From Prostheceraeus crozeri (taxonomy: Eukaryota; Platyhelminthes; Polycladida; Euryleptidae), in NCBI GenBank assembly GCA_907163375.1, contig CAJQUW010012538.1, forward strand, positions 330,979-394,978: DNA of 64,000 nt, given 5' to 3'. Numbering within the stretch: the stretch's first letter is position 1; each line of letters starts with the position of its first letter. The notes beneath the pieces were generated by a model that was not told the origin of the DNA, did not search any database, and saw only the letters and a program-made list of their open reading frames with translations. Both the position numbers and the translations under genes were made by a program. Below are positions 21,049 through 33,000 of this stretch, one piece after another.

Positions 21049-21501
21049 TCTGTTTTTTGAGCGGTAGGGAGTGCTTTCATGTTTACTGAAAGGTGAAAGC
21101 AATTCATAATGCTTTTCTTACTGGTATTTTTTTCCGGTGGATTGTCTTGAAAAGAATTCTCTTCTTTTGCCTGATATAAAGAGTTTCAAATATATGTTAT
21201 TATTTGAAATATATCTGGGATGTTGTGTTAGCAAAATCAATGAGACTGTCTGATAGTTAGCGTTTGTGTGCAACTGATGAGGGATGTTTAAACATCAACT
21301 TGTTTTGGGATTCAAATTCACTGTCTGGTTTTAGATTTTGTTCATCAATTATTATCTTTTTAATGAAGCTATGTTTCTTTTCTATCCCTTACAACATACT
21401 TTTCTGTTTAGTCTTTTCATTTGGAGTCGTCACACATATTACCGCCTTTCTTGCTGATGATTGTGAGCGAAAACTACGCAAGTGGGAATGAGACATTCAA
21501 T

Positions 21502-21574
21502 CCCGTCCAGGTTGATTTTGTCACCATTTTTTAATGTTAGGGTTTGCTCGTTCTGATGCTGTCTGTAAGTTAAT
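21502..21574 (+). repeat. 73-bp direct repeat, copy 2
   Basis: Second copy of the repeat at 20976-21048, same orientation. Confidence 0.7.
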
Positions 21575-21835
21575 CCATGGAATTCTAGATAATAGCACCT
21601 GGAATGGACACTCCCTAAATTTCTTCCTCTCGCTGTACAATGAGAGGCTGCCTGAACAGAGGAGAGGTTTTGGCTCGCTTGATGATAGTTGCTCGCTGGT
21701 CAGCACATTAAGTAAAAGGCGTTAGGATGGGAAGCTGAATAGATGATTCACCACATGTTTCCCTTATATTACATCATCTGTGAGTGAAATGCACAGTTAG
21801 CAGATTCACTGTTTCACACTTTATCCAACGCCGTA

Positions 21836-22872
21836 ATGCCTTACAAGTGTTGTGCAGTGGGCTGCAAAACGCGATACGACTCGGAGTTAGAAAATACGAC
21901 TGCAACTTTGCATCGATTTCATCTGGAGAATCCTCAGATTCTGAAACTATGGCTTCGACGGCTATCTCGTGAAAACTTTGTGCCGACCAAGTATTCACGA
22001 TTGTGCTCACATCATTTCAAGGAATCGGACTTTTTAACTGATATTACGAACCCGAACAAGAGTAGGTTTCAAAAGTTCGGTGAACGTCGAAAGAAACTAC
22101 TGCGAAGATTGAAATCCGGCGCTGTGCCGTCTGTTTTTCCGGAATTACCATCGTATTTCTCTTCGACTAAATCTGAAAGACCTGCAGAAAGAGGATAGAC
22201 CTACAACTGGAGCATAGTGAGCGCAAGATTCGGGCCATATCTCTACTGCGATTCTCCGGCTTCACTGTTATTGATACCGACAATGCCATCGAATCGACTG
22301 AAACTTCGCAGATCGACCACAGTGATATAGTGAGAGAAATTTCAGGCGAGCTCCTTTTTAACAGCATTCCGACAGACGAAGATCTTTTTGTCCTCACATA
22401 TGTATGTGGTGCTTGTGCCCGCTCAGTCTACAAGACAAAAAATGTGATTCCTGCAGAGCATCGCTTGTGGATAATGATAGACATTTATCCGTTGACGAGG
22501 ACACATCGTCAGATGAGTTCCTTGACTCAATAAATAGAGGTGGTTTATTTTTTCCTCTGAATCATGTGATCTCACTTGGTGTATGTAGTTGGAAAATTTT
22601 TAGAGAGATAAATTCCTCTCAAACTTTGTCGCTGAAGCTGTTTCAGTCTAAGCAGACGCGACAATTGTTTCAGTTGATTGTCTAAAATTTCTATTTTGAC
22701 TATGACCCTGACGCTGTTGGTCGCACAATGTGTACCGCAGGACATGACCATGTTCATGAAATGACACATCGTCTGTATAACTGTTTTTTAAAAAATTACA
22801 CGAAGCGCCTCTCCGAAAGAAACGAGAAGGCAAAGACAAAAGCCAAGGCCTCAAAGTTTTCTGGGCGCTAGA
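21836..22872 (+). pseudogene. THAP-domain P-element-like transposase, internally deleted
   Basis: The first frame (120 residues) is a complete THAP zinc finger: C5 and C10 (CCAVGC), C57 and H60 (RLCSHH), and the terminal AVPSVFP motif at 96-102, with the invariant tryptophan in LKLWLRR. Later pieces in changing frames match the C-terminal end of P-element/THAP9-like transposases: LTYVCGACARSVYKT, then CDSCRASLVDND, DSINRGG, and a final GRTMCTAGHDHVHEMTHR block near 22727-22780. The GTP-binding and RNase-H catalytic middle (several hundred residues) is missing. Frame changes mark it as dead as a transposase, though the THAP frame alone remains open. Confidence 0.7.
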
Positions 22873-22960
22873 GAAATACATGATGGATTAAAAACATGTG
22901 TTCTGTTATTGCTTCAAAAAAGGTAAACCACGTAAATCAGGTGTATAAAAAACGGTTAAA

Positions 22961-23003
22961 CAGGGAATCCTAGTTGGTCGCTGCGACCAACTAGGATTCC
23001 CTG
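22961..23003. repeat. Perfect 21-bp-arm palindrome
   Basis: CAGGGAATCCTAGTTGGTCGC at 22961-22981 is followed by a single T and then its exact inverse at 22983-23003. It lies about 90 bp downstream of the THAP-element remains. Confidence 0.9.
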
Positions 23004-23852
23004 GCAGAATATTTTATTCGGATAAATTTAATGTTGGCAGAATGTCTAGTTAATGAACAACACCATGGATGCTTAACACAACTTAAAGATTTGACATTCA
23101 CATTTACATTTACATTAGCAAAAGTCTCAATAGAAATGTGTTTCCTCAACGACTTTACTGGACATTATGACAAGATTTTCCTTCTCTTCCAATGATTTAT
23201 TGCGATCCTCGTTAAACTTCTTACAATGTGGTTAATTGTGTATTTGTTAAACATCTCACCGACCTAATGTACACAGTGAGAGATGTTTAGAAAACCCTTT
23301 TTATTACCTTTCTATGAAGTGAGTGAGTGTCGGGCAAAACTGTGGTGTAAGAGAATTATTCTACACAGTTTCGCAGACAGCAATCTGAAAAGTGTGGTGT
23401 AAGAGAATTTGATGACGAGTTTTCTTAACACTAAAACGAAACTATGGAGACATATGCACCCTCATTGTGGTGTAATACGGTTTTGAACACAGCACTGATG
23501 TTTCATAAGTAAAAAGTGAATTTGCATTAGAAAAGTCTGTATTGTCGGCGACAGCTAAAATTTGGGAGATTGCCCCTTGGGAGACTGTTGAAAATGGTAA
23601 CAATCTATCCCCCTTTATAGGCGCCTACAGTTCAAGTAAAGGACATAAGTAAAAGATGCGGTTTGAATCCCATTTTCATAGCAGAATCTGTTCAATCGCT
23701 GAATAGTTTTTGAAACTACTGATAGCGACTCGATGCATTTATTCAAATTCGACGAATTACACACCATAGGCAAAGCCATTGCACTCAGCATCACAGTGGT
23801 GTAAACATCATTATAAAACATCCTTCGATATCGTGTTTAAATATTCAATCTA
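23004..23852. other. Stretch with short direct repeats only
   Basis: TGTGGTGTAAGAGAATT occurs at 23341-23357 and 23393-23409, and a shorter relative near 23466. No coding character. Confidence 0.5.
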
Positions 23853-25206
23853 CAGATTGTTTCATAAAAAATGGATCACCCTTAAACATCGCCTTAACTT
23901 CAACTTTGTCTAACTCCGCCAAACTTGAACGAATTTCTCTGAAATTTGGAAGATATGTCAGTTGTGCTTACTAATATCATTGTTGGAAATTTCAAGCATG
24001 AATATTGAGTTGTTTTCCTGTTATAGATAAAAAAGTAGTAGATAATTTTATCTTCATTTAGCAATGTTACACAAAATCATACCTCACTCTTATAAAATTA
24101 CATTTGTTTCCTTTGTTATGTAATATGTTGTTCTACAAGCCAAAAGCTATCAAGAAAAACAAAAATAAAGAAAATTGGTCAATCAGAGCCAGTATAGCAC
24201 CATTATTCATCAACAACAATGTAACTGCTACATGTGATTAACTGGACTTCATGTTCCATAGCTTCCTGACTTCGTTGCGGTGGTGTTGGCAGCACTCCTG
24301 ATTGCTTTCAGCTAGAAATCTATCTCTTACCGGTTGAAAACAATACAAAGCACAAATGAACAATAACGAGATCGCATTCACAAAAGGCAAAGTGTCAGCC
24401 TTGCTAGAACTAAGGTCATGACTAGGACTCTATGAGTCAGTGTCACTGGCGAAATCAATGGGATCGGGTTGTCTGGTCTGATGAGGCATCAGTCCGTCTG
24501 AAGGATAGTGATGGTCGATTGAGATTATGGATAAAATCTGATCAGGAAATTCCGAGACATTTACATCGTCCCCGGGTACAAGGTGGTGCGACTCTACTGA
24601 TTTGGGCTGGCATTTGGACCAATGGCCGCTCTGAACTTCACATACAGCAAGGAACCATGAATTCTGAACGCTATGTGAATGTTTTAAGAATGAACATTGG
24701 CCAAATGACAGATCAACTTGGTGATCCATCGACTTGGTTATTTATGGATGATAATGCTACGTGTCACAGGAGTAGTAGAGTCAACTTATGCACGTCTCAA
24801 TTAGGGCTTAGGACATTATCTTGGCCAGCTCGTTCTCCTGATCTGAATCCCATAGAAAATGTATGGAGTATTCTAAAACGTAACGTTCGTCGTTCACTGC
24901 TACCTACAGATGGCGTATCACAACTTACGTCACTGTTAAAAAGAGAGTGGAGAAAGTTAGATCAGTCAAAAATCAACGATATCATCGAATCAATGCCTAG
25001 ACGAATTGGTAATGTCATTGACAATAAGGGTAGGGCCACAAAATATTAGCTTCTTAAGAACCGTTACTGTATCATAGCTTATCAGATTATATAAGGACAT
25101 TTAAATATATTAGGGACATGAAATAACATGAAAAATGCTTTCTGTATCATACTTATGTTTTATTTAGTCAAATTTTAGGATGATCCACTTTTTATGAAAC
25201 GGACTG
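23853..25206. mobile_element. Tc1-like transposon with inverted ends and TA flanks
   Basis: The left end CAGATTGTTTCATAAAAAAT and right end (inverted CAGTCCGTTTCATAAAAAGT) match over about 30 bp, with TA at 23851-23852 and 25207-25208. The 1354-bp element contains a Tc1-type catalytic core at 24432-25049. Confidence 0.85.
24432..25049 (+). CDS. Tc1-like transposase, catalytic part (N-terminally truncated)
   Basis: The 205-residue frame holds the DDE core: first aspartate in VVWSDEAS (D17), second in FMDDNATCHRS (D107), glutamate in SPDLNPIENVW (E142). I count 34 residues between the last two, the DD34E of Tc1. A VQGGATLLIWAG strand and the C-terminal SMPRRIGNVI helix are typical. About 120 residues of helix-turn-helix DNA-binding domain expected upstream are not visible in any frame, so the protein is probably unable to bind its ends. 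Its own inverted repeats are well preserved. Confidence 0.8.
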   Translation: MSQCHWRNQWDRVVWSDEASVRLKDSDGRLRLWIKSDQEIPRHLHRPRVQGGATLLIWAGIWTNGRSELHIQQGTMNSERYVNVLRMNIGQMTDQLGDPSTWLFMDDNATCHRSSRVNLCTSQLGLRTLSWPARSPDLNPIENVWSILKRNVRRSLLPTDGVSQLTSLLKREWRKLDQSKINDIIESMPRRIGNVIDNKGRATKY

Positions 25207-25249
25207 TAGTATCATCCTTAGCATTGTCTCGACCTTGCTAGGGAATTCG

Positions 25250-25430
25250 CCAGATTCAGGACATGGCACTAGGGCAGTGTAACGCTAGGAAATGCGATAG
25301 CCTAGCGCTAGCTCTCTGACATAGTGCTAGGTTAGCGCTAACCTTTTGCTACTTTCATTAACAGAAGTTATTGCTAGGATAGCACTTAAGGAAGGTACTC
25401 GTAGTACTAGGGTAATGCTAGGCCAGATCT
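25250..25430. repeat. GCTAGG-rich tract
   Basis: The motif GCTAGG or its complement CCTAGC recurs about ten times in 180 bp (for example GTAACGCTAGG, ATAGCCTAGCGCTAGC, TAGTGCTAGGTTAGCGCTAA). It looks like a degenerate short tandem repeat with local palindromes. Confidence 0.5.
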
Positions 25431-25911
25431 ATCTTTATTAATGCGGCCCCTGGACTGAATTTAGCAGAATTTATACGTTATATCGAAATAATTCCTCCTT
25501 GATTAAATAGAATATTTGTTATGACACTGCACACTGTTCCATCAAACGTTAGCATCAGACAAAAACCCTAGTCCACGAATTAAAATCATTATGTTAAATG
25601 AGAATTGAAAAAACTTCAAAAACGCTCATCAATTGCTTAACAAGAGTAATGTTATTGGTATCAGAGCTATGAAGAAAATATCGAGTGGAAAACTGACGGA
25701 CGATTTACAGACCTGCAGGTGTTGTTATATGCTTGAATCCTTTTCTTTCCACACTATTTATTGTCTTGTCAAGTTAATTATCTTGTATCGATGATATAAA
25801 ATCGCAGTACTGAATTCACAATCTGTCGCATGCATGTAGAGGCCTTATCTATGAGTAAAACTTCCTTTAAATCTCTGATTAAAACCTCTACTCATCGCTT
25901 CTCTCTTTCAG

Positions 25912-26062
25912 TGACTTCAGACTCACGCTTCGAGTCCGTGGGAGGAGACCTGAAAATGTGGCTTTTCTCATTCATGAAGTGGTCGATGGATTGGTCAAAG
26001 AATCATTTCAAGGTGTCACCTACGATCAGAATGTCCCTTGCCCTGATTGCTTTCAAGATGGT
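25912..26062 (+). CDS. Roco-family protein, COR C-terminal exon
   Basis: The acceptor after CTCTCTTTCAG and the donor GTAAGT at 26063 bound a 151-nt exon entered in phase 2. It continues the preceding exon as DFRLTLRVRGRRPENVAFLI, then HEVVDGLVKESF and YDQNVPCPDCFQDG. The RVRG strand, the hydrophobic helix with D-L, and the terminal PCP-C motif are the usual end of COR domains. The exon leaves in phase 0. Confidence 0.8.
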
Positions 26063-26482
26063 GTAAGTCGGATGCGACAGATTCCGCGACAAAGGGATAG
26101 AATAGTTGTACAGGCTTCACAGACTTCCTGTTATCTTATTTTTAAGATTTTATCTTTTTTTCGGTTAGGATCCCCCATTTTCTAGATTTCTCCTGTTTTT
26201 CTTATTTTTTTGGAATCTCTCAATTATTCCATGCCTCGTTAGTGCCCAGTGAGAGATAGGTGTTCAAGTTATGAAGCGACGTTTTATTTTTCCCGATCCC
26301 AGATCATTTGAGGAATAAATTTCGCAAATTTATTCTATCTGAGCAGAGCAAGAGGTTTGATTTGATAGAGCATTAAAACGCTTGCGTTTTCTTTTACCCA
26401 CATGCTTTTTGAGGATTGCGACAATAAATAATGCATGCATGTATGTAGATGTAATTAACCAGACGACGGGAGATCATAATCA

Positions 26483-26784
26483 TTTTTCAGCAAAAGAGCG
26501 TAGCGAGAACTCGAGAACTCCCCAAGTAGTTTGAGGTCGATGATGATACTAATTGAGTAAAAATCGCTAATGGACAGATCAGATCTTCGGCGTCCAGCGC
26601 CTTGGTTGGTCGATCTTATAATAACGTATAGGAAGGCTATGCGCCTTTGCAAGATCGACCAACCAAGGCGCTGGACGCCGAAGATCTGATCTGTCCATTT
26701 ACGATTTTTACTTAATTATTACATCATCGACCTCAAACTACTTGGGGAGTTCTCGAGTTCTCGCTACGCTCTTGTGCTGAAAAA
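26483..26784. repeat. Foldback repeat with about 134-bp arms inside a Roco intron
   Basis: The left arm 26483-26617 and right arm 26651-26784 are nearly perfect inverses, sharing GGCGTCCAGCGCCTTGGTTG and CTACTTGGGGAGTTCTCGAG, with a 33-bp spacer. The element lies in the 821-bp intron between two COR exons, so the transcript would carry a long hairpin. No flanking duplication is clear. Confidence 0.9.
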
Positions 26785-26883
26785 TATGCATGTGGATTCT
26801 ATACAAACCTGTCTCGGATTAGCATTTCGTCATTTTGTACATGTACTTCAACGAACATCAGCAACTCTCAAATATCTTTCCAG

Positions 26884-27001
26884 AGGGATACCGATTATGC
26901 AGTGTTTCAAATGTCATTGATTCGATTAGGCAATCGGAAGAAAGCGCCATTTCTGCAGTGCCATAAGAATTTTCATTTTGTCAATCTTTCAACCTTGTCT
27001 G
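26884..27001 (+). CDS. Roco-family protein, post-COR exon
   Basis: Acceptor CTTTCCAG ends at 26883; donor GTAAGT starts at 27002. The 118-nt exon enters in phase 0 and reads RDTDYAVFQMSLIRLGNRK, then KAPFLQCHKNFHFVNLSTLS. Together with the previous PCPDC this gives the cysteine/histidine pattern C-x2-C...C-H-x3-H seen just after COR in many invertebrate Roco proteins, possibly metal-binding. It leaves in phase 1 into an intron of 28.4 kb that matches the phase of the exon at 55411. Confidence 0.75.
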
Positions 27002-28569
27002 GTAAGTGAGATTTGATATCTATTGCATTGCAAGTATTACAAATAGTGTCAGAGTTACTAAAACATCTTGAAGTCATAAAGTTGACTGGTGCAGATGATT
27101 CTAAACCCCACCGAGTATCAAGAAACAAAAACTAAAACTGGAAAAATGTAAAGTTTTATTTTATTTCCAAAGAGTTCTGTTATTTCAGTAATGGAAAATA
27201 ATTCCACTTAATCGTAAAACTTCTTAATTTTTTACAACATATACTCAATTGTGTCCATTATAAAGCTAATGATTGATGCAGGGTGGCGGCCGATCCCGGG
27301 CAGCCCGGGAATCGCCCTTCAATTTTAGCGAAATAGCCTATTAGCCCTTAAATAGCCAGGGAATGCCATTTCGTGATTTTTATTTTTTAAGTTCAATGAA
27401 CATGATTTCTTAATTTCAACTATTAGTAACATGACTATTACTAAGCCAACTATTTCAATTAAATGTCTTCGAATCTTGATGATATAATCAAGTAAATATG
27501 CACAACATCTGGATCCAATATTTATGACTAGACAAATTTGCATCATTTCCACATGTATTGTCAATGATATGTGTGAGGCGAAGATTACGTCGTTGACGCG
27601 TCGCATTTAGTGAAATCGATAAAAGTTTTCCAAATAAGTAATCGTTGTTTTCTATGAAATCAATTTGTGGTCATTAACATTACATTAAAGTCGTGTACGC
27701 AATTAGGTTGACTATAATTCGTACATACAAGTACGCCTATAAATTCGCAATCAATCGTTTTGATTTTTTTACATTCTTACATGCAATTCCGTAACACACT
27801 CGTAATATGACAAATTATGCAGCCTCTAAATACATACTAAAAAAGTCATGTCGGAATGATCGTTTATTTTGCGTTATCAATTTCATTAGATGAAAGATAT
27901 TTTACAAAACACAAAATTGAGCAATAAAAAAATCTAAGGAAGAATCGCGCAATTTAACACTGTAGGCTACTTATGCGCCTACATCCATATCAAGTTTAGG
28001 ATGATGTCAGTCCAAAATCATACCAACAAGATTCTACCAAACGATGCCGCTGACAGAAAAGTGCATCAGAGTTTTCGTTGATATTTCGAATAAACGTCAA
28101 TGGCTAAGTTAAGTGATGAGTTCGAAAACCTCACAGTAAATCATGACAGGAAGGTCACCCAAACCAATTGGGATTACATACAGACTGCTTATACAGACTA
28201 GTATAGTGAGCCGTCTGGAGCTTCTGCTAGCGGTAAAGATTTGTTACGGTCGCGACTATACCAGAAACGCGAAAAATAAGTCAATAAATACCATTCTAGA
28301 TAATTTATCAAGTAAATTTTGGTAGCCTGCTGATAACATTTACAAATGAAGCGGATCGTAGATATCCGAAATGCAAATGTATCACTGAAATATATCTTTT
28401 ATACAGTGAAAATTTCAAAAGTTTGTAGCATTGAGCAGATTCAGGAAATTGCTGATGCGGAGATAGTTCAGTACCAATGAATTCCATGAATTTTAGCTTG
28501 TCAAGTAAGACAAACTGATCGACAATGAAATTACGTAAAGAAATCAAGTAATCGTAATCCGAATATTCT
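27002..28569. other. Intron stretch without recognised elements
   Basis: AT-rich. A small GC-rich patch at 27287-27318 contains CCCGGGCAGCCCGGG. A - strand frame at 28308-28580 overlaps the stop of the LRAT-like gene by 11 bp but shows no family features. Confidence 0.4.
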
Positions 28570-29085
28570 CTATCGTCCATAATATGTAGAGCACGGAAAC
28601 AACCACGAGGACATATATCTAGCTGAATCTGCTTGTTCGCTGATCATCTTTCCTGTCTTGCACCATGAGGCGAAGTGCTGACAGTTGAAAAGCAACAAAT
28701 TGTACCTCACTTTTGTAGGAGTTGTGATACTTGAGTTGGCTCTGCGAATAGTTTCAGCCGCTGGAAGGCTGTTGTCTGGGCGTCGAACCGATGCATTCTG
28801 AACCACAATGTCGGCTTGAAAGTCCATCTCAGTGCGAACGATCCCTGCTGTTGTAAATTCCACAACCGTTACAGCTCCACTTGTCTTGTTCACTCTTGTG
28901 ATGATTCCATGATGTTCATAAGGAAGAAACAGCCTGGACCGTTTGAAGACGATGAGGTCACCAGGAGATAGTTGATGAATTTCAGTAATTCGATGATCAA
29001 GACTTTGTGTTCCGAAGAATAATCTTCCCTCGCAGTGTAGAAGAAAAAATAATATCAAAAAATTAGTGTTGAATAATACATCCAT
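28570..29085 (-). CDS. LRAT/H-rev107-like (NlpC/P60-type fold) protein
   Basis: Single-exon frame of 171 residues, antisense inside the 28.4-kb Roco intron. It opens with a hydrophobic stretch (5-17) readable as a signal peptide or membrane anchor. The fold signature follows: SPGDLIVF (40-47), YEHHGII with the expected catalytic histidine at 58/59, VVEFT (74-78), and FNCQHFASWC with the nucleophile cysteine at 135. Family members (LRAT, PLAAT/H-rev107) are thiol acyltransferases or phospholipases on lipids. The position of the second triad histidine (VVHL in H-rev107) appears here as glutamate 76, so the triad may be H-E-C or activity may be altered. Start chosen as the first methionine before the hydrophobic segment. 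Lack of introns could reflect a retrocopy; unknown. Confidence 0.75.
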   Translation of the reverse strand: MDVLFNTNFLILFFLLHCEGRLFFGTQSLDHRITEIHQLSPGDLIVFKRSRLFLPYEHHGIITRVNKTSGAVTVVEFTTAGIVRTEMDFQADIVVQNASVRRPDNSLPAAETIRRANSSITTPTKVRYNLLLFNCQHFASWCKTGKMISEQADSARYMSSWLFPCSTYYGR

Positions 29086-29898
29086 AGAAATGAATTTCTG
29101 CTTGCACGAGGTTTGCTAGACTCACAAGGATGGATTCGTTTTCGTCGCTGTGTAAAACAGTACACAACACAGTGAATTGATGCGACAATCTAAAACAATG
29201 TGCTTTATGTACACGCGCGCATCCTTCGTTCTGATTGGAAGATGAAGATTGCCAATACTGTAATTATGTTCAGATTTGTATGTTTTCGTTGTCTGAGTGT
29301 AGCTTGGTATGTTTGTAGCTTATATCTGCCCGCGAGGAAATAAGTGTGTACCCGGTGAAAAAAAATATGTTTACTGTAGCTACAAAATTGTAATCTAATA
29401 ATGCTACAGCCTGTCCCGGATAGAATAGCGTTAAAAATGATATAAAGTTATCACTTCGAATTTTTTTGCTCTGGACAATAAAAATAATGCTTTCATGCTA
29501 TTAATGCTATAAGTAGTGCAATAGATATAGTCCCTGCTACTTTATGAGGCAGAAGCGAATTTCTCTGACTTTAACCGTTAAAATTTCAACTGACGAGTAA
29601 TGAAAGCACCACTGTAGCAAATCTTGAACGTTCATTATTTACGGCGAAGTTGAAATTCAACGGTAACCTATGAATCGGATAACTGCCAAGATGACAAAGT
29701 CAGAAGATCAAAAAATATAGACATGAATTCCAGCATAAAGCGGTTTGATATCATTAGCACAAAATTATGATTGACGTAAATTAAACCGGTTCAACATTGC
29801 GAATAATACATATCTATCCCATATTTGATTCACAGAATGACATAACTAACTCAAATAAGTAAAATAAACATGTGCTGAAATATACACTATATTTGCAT

Positions 29899-30077
29899 CT
29901 AAAAATCGTCATCACTGAACACCATCCGTCTTTTCTTTTTTGGCACTCCATGTGACCTTTTTATTTTTGAGTCCTTCAGTTGTTGCTGGATCCTTTTTTC
30001 AATGTTCGATGGGTTGACCAGCACCGGAGGCACATCATCATCCTTTGCGTTCCATATATTCAACAATTTAATTGCAT
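29899..30077 (-). CDS. Nested antisense gene, exon 3 (C-terminus)
   Basis: The acceptor TTCTTTCCAG (- strand) ends at 30078; the exon enters in phase 1 and reads DAIKLLNIWNAKDDDVPPVL, then a coiled-coil-like IEKRIQQQLKDSK, and ends with a basic cluster VPKKKRRMVFSDDDF before TAG at 29899-29901. PKKKRRM resembles a classical nuclear localisation signal. The phase matches exon 2 at 36310-36435 across an intron of about 6.2 kb. Confidence 0.65.
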
Positions 30078-33000
30078 CTGGAAAGAAATAAACAACATCA
30101 AATACAAGTCATCTAGGTTTTTGACTATTCAGTCAATTAGTTGCATTTGGGATTTTAAAAAATAGAATAGTATTAAAAAATAGATAAATTTGAACAATAA
30201 TGAGTCACTGGACTTCTACTCTCACATCCTCACAGTCTTCTGGCACACGAAGACCGCACCTTGAAGGCTGTGAGAGCAAAAGTAGACCACAATTTTTTCA
30301 CTTCTATAATTCAATTTACCTGACCCTAAGTACATAGCATGACCTGATCAAATATCCGTTGTGATGAAAAATAAGAATATTACTTTTTACGATTTAATCA
30401 TGCACAAACAAGCTCCCAACCCGTTTGCGAAATTCATCAAACACTGTAGGAATCTTGAAGAAAGTAGTCCCTTTTCATAATTCATAAATGAAAAATGCCA
30501 CAAAGATGTTCGTTTATTCGCGAGGCCTCCCGTCCGGTTCTCGTCTAGCGAACATACCGGAATGACTTTAATTGTCTTTCCTTTCCTTTGTCTGTCTTCG
30601 ATTATATTGTTTGGTATAGCGTGCTTTCATCATAGATGTCATGTCAAGTTCATGTACATGTACATGCATCAGATGACATCCATGTTCAGTTAAATTGATT
30701 GATCAATGCATGCAAAGTCATTCCTGGTGTGTTCGCCAGACGAGAACCGGACGAAAGGCCTCGCGAATATATATGTCATGTCATTAACCAACATCTTTGT
30801 GGTATTTTTCATTTAAAAACACTATAGGATCTAAATTTTTAGCAGAAAGCAGTTAAAGTGTATATACAAAGATTCAACTCAATAGGGAATCTATATTCAT
30901 AATGTTGACAGTTCATTCACATTAAGACCCAATGCACTAGGTCAAAATGTTTGGTCACATTGAGCCGCGTGGCGAAGGGCGCGAATGGCCACACAATAAC
31001 ACGAAATATGCAGCTACTAATAGAAAAGACTATATGAGACATGACTATATGAGACATCCCATCGTTATAGACACTTCTGATTGCTAAACAATTATCATAT
31101 TCACATCCTTTATGCACATTCGTGAGCCCAAACAGGCCACCATGAAATGAAAATTTTCCGAGATAGCTAAATGGCGTACAAGTTTAGAATTTGACTTGAA
31201 ATCAGGAGTTGTAACATTTCAAGAATTGTGACTCGAAACTGATACCTCAACGACAGATTTTCACGGGATTATAAGGATATGCCAGTATTTCACTTTACAT
31301 TCATTAATGTGTGTGAACAATCTGTGATAAAATCAAATTCATGGACATGTCAATTTCATCCGACGAGAACAGATCTATGACGTGAATATTACATCGTCTT
31401 TGGAACATGTCGTTATGATGAAATGAAGTGTTGATATGAGCAGTCGATATTAAGAGCAATCTTTGAATAACTGTATGATGTACGTTTTGTGTCTTAGGCT
31501 TTGATCAATAAATAAAATGTCATTCTGAGAAGATTATTGAGTTTAGCATGACATGGCGAATGGTGATTAAAAGGCATTCCATCTTGTTATTTTCGCTACG
31601 GTATATAAATTCGAATTAACAGAAATTATTCTTTTGAGTAGAAAATTCAGGAAGTTTTTGGTTGGGATCTGATTTAGTGAACATTTAGAGGCCTTAATCT
31701 TCAGTTCATAGTTTGCTGCTACGCTTGTGTTGCAAATCGTTGACGAGTAATCCATCATCTGAATCAAATATTTCTTTATTGCAAATAAGCTCATAACATA
31801 TGTATGGACAAATGCAAAAGTACCTGTTATATGCGCCAGGTACAAAATATGAAAATATGGATGTCATGAAATGAGGGACAACAATCAACAAGAAAAAGGA
31901 ACCAGATTCTGTTGTTTGATGTTTAGGCTTAATTAAGAACATAGTTGAGTTTAATCACGAAGAGAGAACCATGTCTGTTTCAAACCTGCTTTTTCTGGAA
32001 ACCCCAAATCTGACTCTTGAATCTGTGCAACATAATCAAAAGCTACTCCCTCCAGAGTTAGGGAGACTGGGGCATCATGAGTCATCGAACGTACCTAGAA
32101 AACTTTTGAATATTTTGGCGGGCGGCAGTCATCTAAATGAGCCCCTATCAAACTTCAAAAAGCACATAAATTACAGTACCTCCTGAGTTATATTCTTCGG
32201 ATAACTGATCAGTATCAAGAGTAGACCACAGTTCGGGACTACACAATACAGAATCTCGGAGAGACGAATGGTATCAGGGTTCTATAAGGCTATATAAATA
32301 AAGAAAATAATAATACCTAATTGAAATACCTAATTGAGAATTACCTAATTAACAAGGCTATATAAGTTCTATGCACTTTCGTTTGTGGACCAACAAAACT
32401 TTCAAAATTATTTCATATCATTCATTTGAAAAATTCTGCTCTCTATAAATGTTATCCTACAAATACATGTATAGAGAAAAAATCAAAATGATATCTCTCT
32501 TTACAGCAACGTATTGCCTATTGTCTGTGAGATACATTGACCTTGGATGACAAGCTCATTAATGTAGCAAGAAGAATAGATAAAGGATAAAGATAATTAT
32601 GAGACTTTTTGATGTTAAAGATTAGTAGAAAAGTTGTTTTGGTAAAGCATGCCAAAAACGTTCATGGTGCCCCATAGTGGGGCATGTTCAAAAATATTTC
32701 AATCCAGGGGAGCTAGCATAAGCATGCTGATATGCTTATTCAATTCGAGTTCAATTCTTTAACATCAATAGAACATCAATCATGGTGCCCCCATTTTCCC
32801 TGCTCCTCAATTAATTTTACAGTTCGTTAGTACATGAGGTCAGTAATTATTCGTGAAAGAAAAGGGTTTGAATCGCTCCCTTTGTTCGACGTAAAGTGTT
32901 ATCTAAAATTCCCCAAAAACTCGTCCGACGCGCTTCGTACCACCGATAGTATCAATGGTTTTGAATTTGACACAAATGTTAAAAAGTAGGTCGTACACAA

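Noticed and set aside
27287-27318. GC-rich patch with CCCGGG sites and GAATCGCCCTT, resembling cloning-vector sequence
   Set aside because: Only a partial resemblance over a dozen bases, embedded in ordinary AT-rich DNA on both sides.
28308-28580. 90-residue - strand frame overlapping the LRAT-like stop by 11 bp, considered as a dicistronic partner
   Set aside because: No recognisable features, and dicistronic overlap is unexpected in an animal gene; chance frame more likely.
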